From Ulva prolifera (taxonomy: Eukaryota; Chlorophyta; Ulvophyceae; Ulvales; Ulvaceae): 64,000 nt of DNA. The number at the start of each line of letters is the position of its first letter. Position 1 is the stretch's first letter. Below are positions 19,301-30,738 of the stretch, piece after piece. The DNA is taken from the NCBI GenBank assembly GCA_023078555.1, contig CM041196.1:7513985-7577984 (forward strand), in the 5' to 3' direction. The notes beneath the pieces were generated by a model, which was not told where the DNA came from, did not search any database, and saw nothing but the letters and a program-made list of their open reading frames with translations. The translations under genes were made by a program, and so were the position numbers.

Positions 19301-22300
19301 GTAGGAGCAGCGAGATACATGGACTGAGGCTGCCATAAGGTCACTGAGGTAGACACGCGCACAGGTGCGGACACAGTGTGGCAGCCAGACCAGACCTCTG
19401 CGTCTCGCCCGAAGCCCCAAGCTTGCATGACCGCACATCACAGTGACGTTGTTTGCGTGCATTGCTTGCTTTCTGCTGCAGGGCGGGTGCGTCAGTATGA
19501 GCATATCTACACCGGAGGTCATAAACGAATGCAACCCATGTCACAGGTGAATAGACGGGGGGGGGGGGGGGGGGGGGGGGGGCGAAGTCGGACCTGAGAT
19601 CGCCGCAGGAATGTCCAGGCCCTCCTGGACGCCTTGGCCGGGCGTCACGGCAAAGCTCGTGGCCACGACCACCGGCGGTTGTGTGAGCAGCGAAGGCAGC
19701 TCCACCTGCAGCGCGTCACGGCCGGCGGCCGCCTCTGCTGAGAATGTCAGTTGCACGTCGCCAGTGGTCACGGCGGTCAGATCGAACCGTGTCTCCTGCT
19801 GCGTGCTGGAACCGTCGAAGACGAGCGACGCCTCGGCCGGCCCGGTGAGCTGCACCGGCCCGGAGGCAGCCACAGTGACTGTTACAGTCACCGGCGCCGC
19901 GGCCGTCGCGGCGCCAGAGAACGTGACAACGACGCCAGCGGTGCCGTTGTCACCGGTGCGGATGATTCGCGGCGCAGAGGGTGTCAGGGACACGACGCGG
20001 CGCACGATGAGCTCTGTCTCTTCTGAGCCGAAGACATCGCCGCTGGCAGAAGCTGCAAAGGCCCGCACGACGTAAGTGGTGAGCGCGGCTGGGGCTGTCA
20101 CCTGCAGCTGCTGCGTGGGTGCCCCAGGAGTGAGCCTGGCGATCCTGAAGATTGGCGTTGTGTCGAGAGGGGAGATGAGGCGTGGCGCCTGCGGGGCTGC
20201 CACTGCGCCACCCCCACCCCCTGCACCGGGACCGTCGCCATCAACACTGCCCTGCATGTACCTGTGGGCTTATGAATGCACATGGGATGCGTGAGTTCGG
20301 GCGTCTTAAAGAACAGAGCGACCATGCTGAAGACGATCGGTACATGCTTGCATAAAGTTGGCGGGCTGCTGTTTGTGTAGGCGCCCACATAGTGCCAGCA
20401 TGATCAAATTGGCTTCAAATTGAGCCGACAGCAACTTTTCTGGACAGCTGTCATGAGTATCTGCGCTGGATGGACATGTGCGCAGCCACACTGACTCACT
20501 GGCATGCCAGCTGACTGTACGTAGTGCTGACTTGATAGTACACAAAAGTACTGACAGGAAACAGAGACTGAGCCAGGAGCAACTACAGGCAGGGACAGCA
20601 GGAAGACAGACCTCTGCATCGGCGCTTCTGGCAAGAAGGAAGCCAGCGGAATCGGGACTGCTGAGAGGCGCGCTGCGACGCACGGAGTCGAACGCTACGG
20701 CATCATCAAATTGGTAGACCTCGTAGTAGGCTCCGTAGAAGCCGTCATCAAGATCAAAGACCTGGTTCTCCAGCCACTCTGCCGGCGGGGTGTCCAAGTT
20801 TGACAAGCCCAGCAGTCTCGCCCAAGGATTCAGATCCAGCACTTCAGAGTTGGCCTGCAGACAGCGGCAACACCGCTCTGACGTGACTGTTCCTGCCGAC
20901 ATGGACACGTCAAACGAGCACAGGGCATTGCCTTGCAGAATATCACAGCAGACTGCGTGCTTGCACTGCAGGGTGTCAACAAATATGGCCACAGAGGACG
21001 GCACGGTTCCGAGTATCCACTCACAGCTTTGCACGCATGGACAGCAGCTGCACTCAGGTGGCGAGCCCAATCAACAGTCATAAATCAGCACCCCAAATGC
21101 ATGGATCTCTCATCCACAAGACTGGCAACAGGCTCTCGGTGCACACACCTGTCGCCACCTGGTGATGGCAGCTGGGTTGACACTGCCCTGTGTGGACGTG
21201 CTGGTTGAGAGCTGTGGGGACAGGGAGACGTCAAAGAGTGCCGCTGGGTCGGGCAGCTCGTACGGCTGCAGCAAAAGCCACGCCTTGTCCACTGCCACGA
21301 CCACCACCTCCGCCGCATCCGCTAGCGCATTGCCGCATGACGCGGCCGCCGACGTGGTGCACGCAGACAGATCTAGTGTCAGAGTGAAGTTCGACAGCGG
21401 CTCGACGACAAGCTCCTGTGCTGCGCCTGCTGCGGCGCCGCCGAGAGTCAGCTGTGGCTGCAGTACCGGCTGCTTCACATCCACCGGCCACCTCGAGCCA
21501 CCTGCGGTTGTCGCGTCTTGAATGACTGGTGCACTGACATCAAGCACCGTTGCAACAGGGAGGTCAGCAGGCAGCGTGCTGCTGGGCCAGGAGACGAGGA
21601 CATCTGCGGTGCAGCCCAGCGCGCACGAGGCCGGCACTGCTATCGAGGCGGTATTGATGCCGGCGGTGAGGCTTGGCACTGACAGGATACCGTCGTCGCT
21701 GGAGCTCGCCCAGACCTGCACAGGAGCACACTTATGCATAGATGCGCCAGTGCTGCACAGCGAATAACTTGGCAGTCAAAGTGTGCAAGGGAGCAGCACC
21801 AGCAGTGCGCGCGCTCCGGCAACCGGGCTGTCAATTTCGATGGAAGCCTGCGCGCCGACCTCAAACCCATCCGTACCACTTGGCACAGCCCAGCGCCACG
21901 CGGCCTCCGGTGCGGTGTCAAGTGGATCACCCTCCCACTCTGCAAGGCGCTTGCCGGCATAGCTTATTGCGCACTCACGCTGCGCGCCCTGGCCAGTGGG
22001 AACACAGGCGACCAGTGCGAAGATGCCAAACCCGGGCAGTGCCCAGCTGCAGTCAGACCACGAGCCACCGGCGGCTGGCAGTGCGGAGCACACAGGCTGC
22101 CCTGCAGCCAGCAGCGCCTGCTGCTCTGCAGGCTTCAACGCAGATGAGGGCGCCGGGGGAGGCCTGAACGACCGGAAACCATAGTCATAGTACCCAGCAA
22201 AGCCGTCGTCATCATCATCGTCATCAAATCGTGACTCTTGACAGCTTGAGATGCTTTCACACAGAGCTCTGGTGATTGGCACAGCGACCACCTACACACA

Positions 22301-25300
22301 CTACCCCTGCATGAGCATCGCCACCGGCCCCTGTGAGCTCAAGCCATGGCATCCACTGCCCAGGGAGAACTATGAGTGGCCAATAGGGTTGTACCTCAAC
22401 AGACTGCTGCGGTGGGCCGCTGGGGCCGTCCACCGAGGCGACAATGCCAAAGGTGCGCCCTGGAGTTAAGCCCATTGCGTCCACGCCGAGTGTCAGTGAA
22501 ACTTTGAACGGGCTGAACTGGACGCTGGTCGATCCTGAGGCAGTGAGACGCTCCCGTGTGGGACCGATCCAAACGGCATCGAAACTGACAGAGCTGCCCA
22601 CATCCAACAGCGGAGCCACCTCGCTCAGATCAAGCTCCACTGTGAAGTTCCCGTTTGCACCAGCAGTGCCGATGAGAGACCCTGCATGCTCCATCATCAG
22701 TGGGTTGTTATAACAAAGGCAGGGGGGCCTCAGAACCCTAAGAGCACATTGCTGCAAAGGCACCCTTCAGCACACTGGCCATCCATCTTGGGAGCGCTGA
22801 CACGCGCAACAGGGTCGAGTGCATGATGCAAAAAGAATCAGGGCCAGCTCGTGGCCACTGAGTGGCACTGCCGGTCACGAGAGGCGCTGGTGACGACTGA
22901 GCCGGCACCGCACCTTGCACGTCTTCTGCTTGCCACTGAATGTCGACTTCAGCACCGACGACATTGGACCCGAGCAGACTCACAGTGGAGCCGGTGAGGG
23001 TGATCGTGCTGTTTGGTGGCGCAAATGACGGCACAGTCAACAGCAACTCTGCTGTCGGGGGCCGGGGATCTGAGATGGTGATACTGACAGTGTCCACCGT
23101 TCTCCATCCAGCTTCGCTACCGCAGTTGCTCGAGCAGGTCTCCAGTGACAGGAAGCCATCGCCGAACCCAAGCAGATCTATGACTGCGTCTGTCAGCAGA
23201 ATTGTGCCATCAAAGCTTCCAAACTCGGAGTCCACTTCGACGACAGCTGCGTTGGCCCCGGTGCACTCTCCGGCGGAGCACAGCCGCAGGCGTGCCTGGG
23301 GAGGGGCCGCAGGGACAGTCACGGTTCCGCCCGCCTCTGTGCGCAGATAGCCCCATGCATGCAGCAAGTGGCCAGGTGCAACAACAGTGCGGTCGACGAG
23401 CAGGCGGGTGAGGGTGCTGGAGGTCTCATCGAAGCTGGGCTGGAGGTTGCTCTCAACAAGCACCAGCTGCCCCGCAGGTGTCAGCCCGGAGACAACGACA
23501 TTTGGATAACTTCTGTCATCAGGGAACACAAAGTTGACCTTGGCGACACCTTGAGCGTCTGTCGTCACCGCTGCTTGAACAATCGGAGCCTACAATCCAG
23601 GCCGACTTCGAAAGTAGCCTGACTGGGCTCAACAAATGCAGGATTGGAGCAGATGAATCAGTAGGTCAGGGAAAGCACCTCCGAGAATCTGTATGCATAG
23701 GCGGTGATTTCAACCCCTGCAACAGGTGTGCCGTCAATGGCACTGACAGCCCAGGCGGTCAGGCTGTCCGCCCCTGTGACGATGCCTAGAGTGACATCGC
23801 CGGTGGAGACCAACTCCTCATTGGAAAAGAAGCTGACGCCCCGCGATCCCCTCTTCTCTGTGTGCACGAACCCTAGACCTGTCGGAGACAGGAGAGTGCT
23901 TGCTGCAAGACCTGCAACACAACAAGACAACTCAGATACATGTGCAACGCGGTTGTCATTCTTGTTGAACAGCAGTCAGGCGGGCAAACCTTGTGCGGCG
24001 AAAAGGTTATTGAAGGTAATTTGCTGTGCCTGCAGGGCGATCGACTGTGCACCAGCCTTGCCAGCTAGAGAGCCACCCGAGCGGGACACCGCCATGCGCT
24101 GGACAAGCTCACCCACTGTGAATGCAGCTGGCCCCGCCGACGCTGCCAACACTGGAACGGCGACAACGGTGTCAGTCTTTCGTTCAGGGTCTGAGGGATC
24201 CTTCTGGAGAAGGACTGGGATCTCAAACCCAGCTCCGACAGCCTGCATACATTTTGGGTCGTCTGACTAACGTGGAGTCACAGGGAGGCTACTTCCTACA
24301 TTACAAGCTTTTACGGTGTGTGGCGTGGGCGTCTACGCATTGTCCAAGCCTCGGGTCTGAGGGTCCTCCTGTCAATGTAATCAGACCGATGCCTTACCTT
24401 CAAGCGCATGTTACGGCGCGTCTGGGGATATTCCACCCGGTCGCGTAGGCGCTGGGTGGTGAAGCTCACAGTATCAGGTTTCCCCGCCTCCAGAGTTGTC
24501 AGAGGCTGCGAACCAAAGAAGGGCGCGCTACGCACTCCAGGACTAGCATCGTTCCCTGGGGTGATGTCCAGCCGGTACTTATGTGTTGGCAACAGAGGAG
24601 CCATGAGGTTTGCATACGCTCTGCAGCAGCTCACAGTGAGTCAAGGGTTAGGGTACAGCGATTTTGGCACATAGGTCAATAGTGGATATACACTTGCGAG
24701 CATCCAGGTGCTGGCAACAACGGAGCATGCAGGCTGTCCACACACCGGTTGGAGATGGTGAAATTGTAATCGACTGGGGTTGAGGTGCCAGAATTGCCCT
24801 CCTCAAACGCTGGGCCCATGCTGACGATGGTGACCCGGCTGGCGATGTCCCTGTTTGCAGGCTCAGCGGCGATGCCATGATACAGCACCAATCGAAGAGC
24901 AGTGGACGAGACCCCCTGGAATTGTGCCTGGTTGTAATTGTTTGCAGTGATTCGGGCGCTGTCGGAAAGGGGGATGGTAAAAGGCAGGCGGCTTCGGAAG
25001 GTGAAAGTAAGGGCCTCGCGCAACGGGCCTGCGAGGTCATTGTAGCGTGTGCCCGAGGGCAGCGTGAATGTGTACTGCCTGTTGGGCACCAGCCCTTCAA
25101 ACTCCACGCATACCTGCAGGCACGATCTTGGTGGTCGGCAAGCCAGCACGCATGATGGGCCGAAAGCCTCAGCAGCGTGTGCATGTACCAGCTCCGTCAG
25201 CAGACTGGAGTTTAAGCTCAAAGATGCAATGTTTGAGACAGGTATCTTGCAGGGCAGCGTGTGTCAGCCTTACCAAACGCAGACATGAACCCAAAGCATA

Positions 25301-28300
25301 CCTGGTTGACCTGAGGTGCTCCAAAGAAGGATATCTGCAGTGGGCATACTACAGGGAACACTTTCACATCTGAGGCAGCTCCATTGGTGGTAATTCTGGC
25401 ATTTGCCAGAGATGTGGGGTTGACCAGGCTGCCTGTGAACTGAAGACGAGCGATGCCTGCACGCTAGTACGACGTCACAAAGCTGCTGCAATAGCGACAT
25501 CTACAAGCACACAAATTGAGAAGAGTTCCATAAGCGTCTGAATGCCAAAATCCTCCTGGATGACCTGGCCGGACAGATAACAAGAGCATTGCCCCCGGGC
25601 GATTGTATTATATGAATTTCCGTTATGTGTCTATACTCTGAGGATCCCTGACTGCATTCGCCCACATATAAAAAAATTACTGTGGCACACAGTCATATGC
25701 GCAGCATTCATTTGCACCGAACCCAGAGATCCATGCACATTCTTGTGGCATTAGGCTAAGCGAGGCCTACCCACATAAAACATGGAGCCATGGTGCTGGG
25801 TGTCGCACCGTCAGGCGGAACTTCTAGGGGATCACCCCGCCAGTTGGCATTCCAGCGACCATCAGTTGCATTTCCGGCTCCTTCAGATTCAACAGAACGC
25901 AGATTCATGCGCAGGCCAGGGGTACGCAGGGACCGGTCCTGAATGAAAATGGTATCTGAATCGAGCTGATGACTGAATTCTCAAGAGCTGTGCATTGTTT
26001 ATGTGAGACTCAACATGGGCAGCACTGCAGTCAAGCAAATAGCTAGGCAACCAGGCGATGCACCTGAGCCTGCAGTGAACCCAAAACTCTGCCATCTAAG
26101 GCTGGCCCAAACATGGGAGACACCTGGCTGCTTTACAGCAAGGTCACCATGTCGTCCACCCCGCGAAGTCCGGACTATAGATACAGAGACCATTGGCCTC
26201 ATGGTGTATTGCGGGCGGACCCACATGAACTGGAACATGACTACGAAGCTCCGTGTAGACCATGCTGGCGGCATTGTCCTGTTGCCCAAACCGAATAAAA
26301 CGGGGCAGTAACCTGCCAGCAAGCTCCGTCTAGCTGATGAGGAAGTAAGCGCATAATCATTGAATCAGCATTGCAAACATCTTGACTCAAAGGGTGAGCC
26401 GTCTGCTGCTGCTGCGGCTGTGATGCGCTGCACCAGTTTGAAACACAGATAGTTGCAAGACACCAAACACCTCGGGTCTATGACTGTAGCCGGTCAGCCA
26501 TCCAGCAGCCTAAGCATGTGTCTTTGATCGTTGAACCTGGCTACCCCAATCATGGATCATCCCGTTCCCTATCTCCTGCCGTCGCCCGGTTGGGTTCAAA
26601 ATGTAACTCCTGGCTTCCGTGAGCCCGTGGTCGAGACGTGAGTGCTCTCATTGAGGAGTGCTGCTGATAGTGGTATCGAGGTCAGAGGCATAACCCTTGT
26701 GCTGCTGATTCTAGTCTCTGATGCAAGGATGAAGTCGGAGATGCAGGTAGCACGGCCGGGACAACGAACAAGAACACCAACCGTCACCAGCGGATGCGGA
26801 CACGCGCCAATCTATTGTATGTATGGTATACCGTCCACAGCATCTGTGCACAGCACGACCTTCACGTGGCGCGTGAACGCACACAACACACCCTCTTCAG
26901 TCTGTGTGACAGGTATTTATGGGATGGAATGGTCTTGATTGCAATGCTGCACAGTCTGTTACGATGTTCTACCACTTCATGGCCCAAGCTCATGTAAAAT
27001 CAAGTAAATGTGGATGTGCTCAGCCATATTTTTAGGAGGACATTGATAATTCCGAATGAACGGGGCTGCATGCCGAAGGGATTGTGGCTTGTTCTCAAGC
27101 TATCTGCCAAATGGCATTCCACGGGACCCGGGCGTGTTTGCTATCGGCGGGCATGCTGGTGCTCAGGTTTTCTTTTTGTGCATGGGCCCACGCCCAATTT
27201 GCTTAGTGTATATACACTAAGCAAATCTAGGCCTCCACACAGTGGCTTCAATATCATCCAACACAATCAGCCAACACAGCACCCGTCCTGATCACAGAAA
27301 TGAGACAGCGTTACAAAGAGCAAGCCTCTGCGAATGTGCGTGGGTCCAAAATCTTGTTATTATGCATATGGCGTGATGCTCAATTTTGGTCATCTCGAGA
27401 TACGTTCGACGCGTTGGATAGATGGCGGCGCGCGGCGACTGAATGCACGCAGTTCACCGCTGCACAGCCGTGTCCAGCCGCGCCACAGCACCTACGCATA
27501 GCTATGCCACAAAAATGGCATGCCATGTCAGGTGGTAACACTGGGTACGATACAAACGATGTGAGCTTTGAAGTGGACCTCGTTCAAAAGCTATCGACGC
27601 CCAACGGCGACATTGAAAATGGCTGGCTGTCTTTCGCATAGCGAAATGTTCACATGTGACTGGACATGGCTTACAAATCACGAAGTGCTTCGATCCGAAG
27701 CAGTCGATCTAAACCGTCTCAACCGCGGTATAGACCAACCAGCAAACAAGCGTACAGTCTGATGTACCTGAATGCATTCTTTGCGCATATCGTACTGCGG
27801 GCATAGTGCACGGCACAACGCTTTGTGAGAGGTTGGGCGACCACTAGCCAGACCGTCACTGGTCGGCACACACGTGCGCGCTCAGTAGGACACGCAGCTG
27901 CGCTCAAAGCTGGCCACAGCTCGACGCCAGATGATGCAGGCAACGCGGCAGAGAGCAGACTGTATGCTACTCAGCCGACGTATGAAACATTGAATCGGAA
28001 GACACAACGTCGTGGAGTTTCAACGGGTCGGCGATCGCAGGCCAACATGATCGATTCCGCGGGCCGCACTACTGCAGGTGACCGTAGCGGAGATACGTAA
28101 GGGATGGACGGTCACACCTCGACGTCGGTCACCAGTTCAGCACCAGTCCAGGTAGTTAGCGTCGGATTCCACGTGAGTGTCAGGTCGGCGTCGGTGGGCC
28201 AGCCCAGATCGGGTGGATCAATCCTCCAAATGAACGTAGTTACCCATCTCTGGAGCAGGCCTTCCCCGAGCAAAGGGCTTCCGTCGATGAATTCTACGGT

Positions 28301-28567
28301 AAAAGGTGCATTTATGCTTTCTGAGCTGAAGTCGGCCCCGAGCCTGATTATCGGCTGAGAGAATACGACCTGGAGCGCTGCAGCGTCTTGAATCTCGACA
28401 GGGGCACTGTCGGATGCTAGAAGCGTCGACGGAATTGCCGCCACCACCTCAAGTGGAAGGAGGTCAAAGCTTCCGACAGTAGTGCTACCATCCTGACTGC
28501 TGTCTTGCGCTCCGCACCGGAAGTCCCCGGCGAAGGCCAGTAACAACGGCAAGAGTAAGCGGACCAT
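16381..28567 (-). CDS. Secreted bacterial-type alpha-2-macroglobulin with C-terminal EGF-like module
   Basis: About 19 exons and roughly 2,000 aa. Exon 1 is 28567-28118 and encodes a signal peptide (MVRLLLPLLLAFAG) and the first domain. Coding blocks then follow at about 25960-25780, 25460-25312, 25120-24700, 24610-24420, 24245-23990, 23920-23690, 23590-22830, 22690-22450, 22240-21780, 21720-21160, 20850-20600, 20250-19606, 19265-18870, 18800-18420, 18320-18020, 17800-17480 and 17270-16796. The last exon is 16640-16381. Diagnostic stretches are SLTAWAVSAIDGTPVAGVEI (MG domain) and, near the end, VRVLLPGGLEPI, FFLDRLSPGTHEYSF and GQYTVPPAIA, typical of COG2373 macroglobulins, which trap proteases. 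The usual C-(L/T/V)-E-Q thioester was not found. After the macroglobulin end comes CPNSCSGAGLCDTGTGECVC, an EGF-like signature. The last junction (16796/16640) is phase-checked. Many others are approximate. Confidence 0.8.
17277..17296. repeat. CA dinucleotide microsatellite
   Basis: About ten CA units at the 3' end of an intron of the macroglobulin gene, next to the acceptor of the exon beginning near 17270 (minus strand). Confidence 0.85.
19557..19582. repeat. Homopolymer G26 tract in an intron
   Basis: 26 consecutive G on the plus strand, hence a C-run in the transcript of the macroglobulin gene. It lies just after the donor (tctcag|gtccga on the minus strand near 19606), so it is intronic rather than a polyproline-coding stretch. 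Confidence 0.85.
27197..27226. repeat. Perfect 30-bp palindrome
   Basis: The left arm atttgcttagtgtat is followed directly by its exact reverse complement, with no spacer. Both flanks break the symmetry. It lies in the putative long first intron of the macroglobulin gene. Confidence 0.95.
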
Positions 28568-29104
28568 GCCAATCTAAGTCTCGGCACATTCATGGAAACT
28601 TAAAACTGTACGCATTGTCACTGGTTTTATGAGGATCATTACAAGAGTTCTGCTGGAATGACTCGAAAGTGCTGTCCTCATCACCGCATCATCATGCGTG
28701 CGCGTCGATGAGTCCTCATGAGTGTATATTTACACGGCGAAGATGGCAATCCTGACTGACAACATGAAGTGCACTATGTGCGTCAACGAACTGCCTGCAG
28801 AATAAGATGTTCGCACGTGTTGATAGCTCATGGTCAGAACACATCCGAATGACCTCGATGATAGCGCCCAGCGATGACGTGGTGGGGACACGGTCACATA
28901 GCATATCCACACAATTTAGTTCCTCCAGATCAGATGAGAGTCTCTAATCGTTTTATATTTGTTGCTCAGGGTCTGCTCTCAAGACCATGCCGATAGACGC
29001 AATGCAGAGCTTTCGGATGTTACACATGACATGCGGTTGCATGTCTCGGCTTCAGGGATGCATCTCAGATAGAGCGGAAAAATTCAATCGGCCTACCAGT
29101 CCAC
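28568..29104. other. Spacer between S13 and macroglobulin genes
   Basis: About 540 bp between the end of the S13 gene and the start codon of the macroglobulin gene, both on the minus strand. It should hold the S13 terminator and the macroglobulin promoter. No motif was recognised. Confidence 0.4.
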
Positions 29105-30278
29105 CTACTTCTTCCCAGCAATCGCCATTTTCTGCAAAGCAAACAAGGCTGTTACATCACTGATCCTGTGGCTACGCATCAGCACACCACATCGGCTCTT
29201 GTAGACAAGGATGCGTAGCAGGCAATGTACCTTTTTGCCCTTGCGTGTGCGTGCGTTATTCTTGGTGTTCTGGCCCCGCACAGGCAAGCTGCTGTAGTGC
29301 CTGCGGCCTCGGTAGCATCCAATTTCTTTCAATCTGCACGAGCCAGCAGTCATTCCAGACACACCTATGACAACAAAGGCCTGATGGTCAAGCACTCGCC
29401 ACGAATCGTTCATCAGTTTGGATTTGATTGTCTGTCAGCTTATGTTGTGATCAGAATCTACTATCTTCGAACATCCCTTGAACCAACCTGGCAAACTGAA
29501 AATTGGCAGCGTTACCAGCATGCATGCGTTGCGCAACGGGCACGACAGTGGCAGCCTATCCTGCCGTATGGCACCCATTGATCGAAATGCGCGCCGAACC
29601 TTTTGATGTTCATGCTCACCGTCCTCCGCAAATCGCCTTCAACCATGAAGTTGTCGAGCTGATCTCGGATGCATCCCAGATCCTCTTCGGACAGCTCATA
29701 GGTGCGCTTTGTGGGGTCAATGCTTGCGGATTGAAGAATCTTTTGGGCTGAGGTGTCTCCGATACCATAGATGTATTGCAGGGAGTAGCGGATGCACTTG
29801 TTGTTGGGGATCTCCACATTAGCTATGCGGGCATGGCAGACCTGTGGCACACAGTGTGATCAGATGCTGGATCTTCAAATAAGCAATAGCCCTGGAGTCA
29901 AGAATGGATTTTGTTTTGCGTCAAAGAGAAGCCATCATCCCCTCGCACAGGCAATCCGTAGGAGGTGATGAGAAGGGCTACAGGGGTGCATACAGCGCAG
30001 CGGCAGCGCATCGAAATCCGCAAAACGCCCTGTAGCTCTTTTTCTTCCTGACTACACAATAACATTATCACCAGCAAGCAGTGGGTCGCAAACCTGGAGT
30101 TTCCGTTGAGGCTTGGCCCTGAATGGCTGCACCGCCTGCACATGTCCGATCAACTCAGTCGCTTGATGTCCGCCACATGTTCACGGACACTTCATAAGAA
30201 TGTAGTTTATGAGTTTTGCAGCGATGAGCGTACCGGCGCAATGCGCAGATTGCTTAGTTGGTTCACCAAAGCAGCCAT
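29105..30278 (-). CDS. RPS13: Plastid ribosomal protein S13 (uS13c)
   Basis: Five exons on the minus strand, all phases consistent: 30278-30234, 30135-30094, 29841-29600, 29333-29231 and 29131-29105, giving 152 aa. The protein is a 30S head component that contacts tRNA and the 50S subunit. The bacterial-type core is clear: [62 protein letters not shown] and the ending MAIAGKK. The first ~29 residues ([20 protein letters not shown] and following) are basic, hydroxylated and lack acidic residues, fitting a plastid transit peptide split over two small exons. A mitochondrial S13 is the alternative, but the motifs and the GKK ending fit plastid/cyanobacterial S13 better. It is divergently arranged with the LRR gene, with 460 bp between start codons. 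Confidence 0.88.
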
Positions 30279-30738
30279 GTTCAATCCGTGAAGCAAGGAA
30301 ACGCTAACATCAGACAGACAAAGACATGCAGCTGCGAGCTGTTCCACTGTGCTTCCATGTTGAGCGTTCTGAGTTGTCAATGGCTCTGCCAATGCTGTGC
30401 AGGTGTCGCCGTCTCTGGCACGTGATACAGCGCTGTCCACATATAGCTGTCGCATGCATGTGTTGAATCCCCCACGACACCCTCGTACTGTAGACAGAGC
30501 TCCGCTGGGACCTACATCAACCTATTTGACCATTGCATGAACACAAACAGGGCTGTAACAAACAGATCTGGGGTAACAATTCGATTGGATGCGCGCGAGC
30601 GTGGCCCGCCAGGCTGCATGCTTTTGCTCTTCGGAGCGACTTTCATAGGCAGGTCGGAAGAGCATCGCCGACAGAAAATGTCCAGATAGCACTCGCTAGC
30701 AGCAGTCTGGCATTCTATGTAAAATATCTGCTTCCACA
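30279..30738. promoter_or_regulatory. Probable divergent promoter region (S13 / LRR gene)
   Basis: 460 bp separate the start codons of S13 (minus) and the LRR gene (plus). Regulatory function is inferred from the head-to-head layout only. No TATA box or other motif was confidently identified. Confidence 0.35.

Noticed and set aside
19557..19582. Polyproline coding tract at the end of a macroglobulin exon
   Set aside because: A donor just upstream places the run in an intron.
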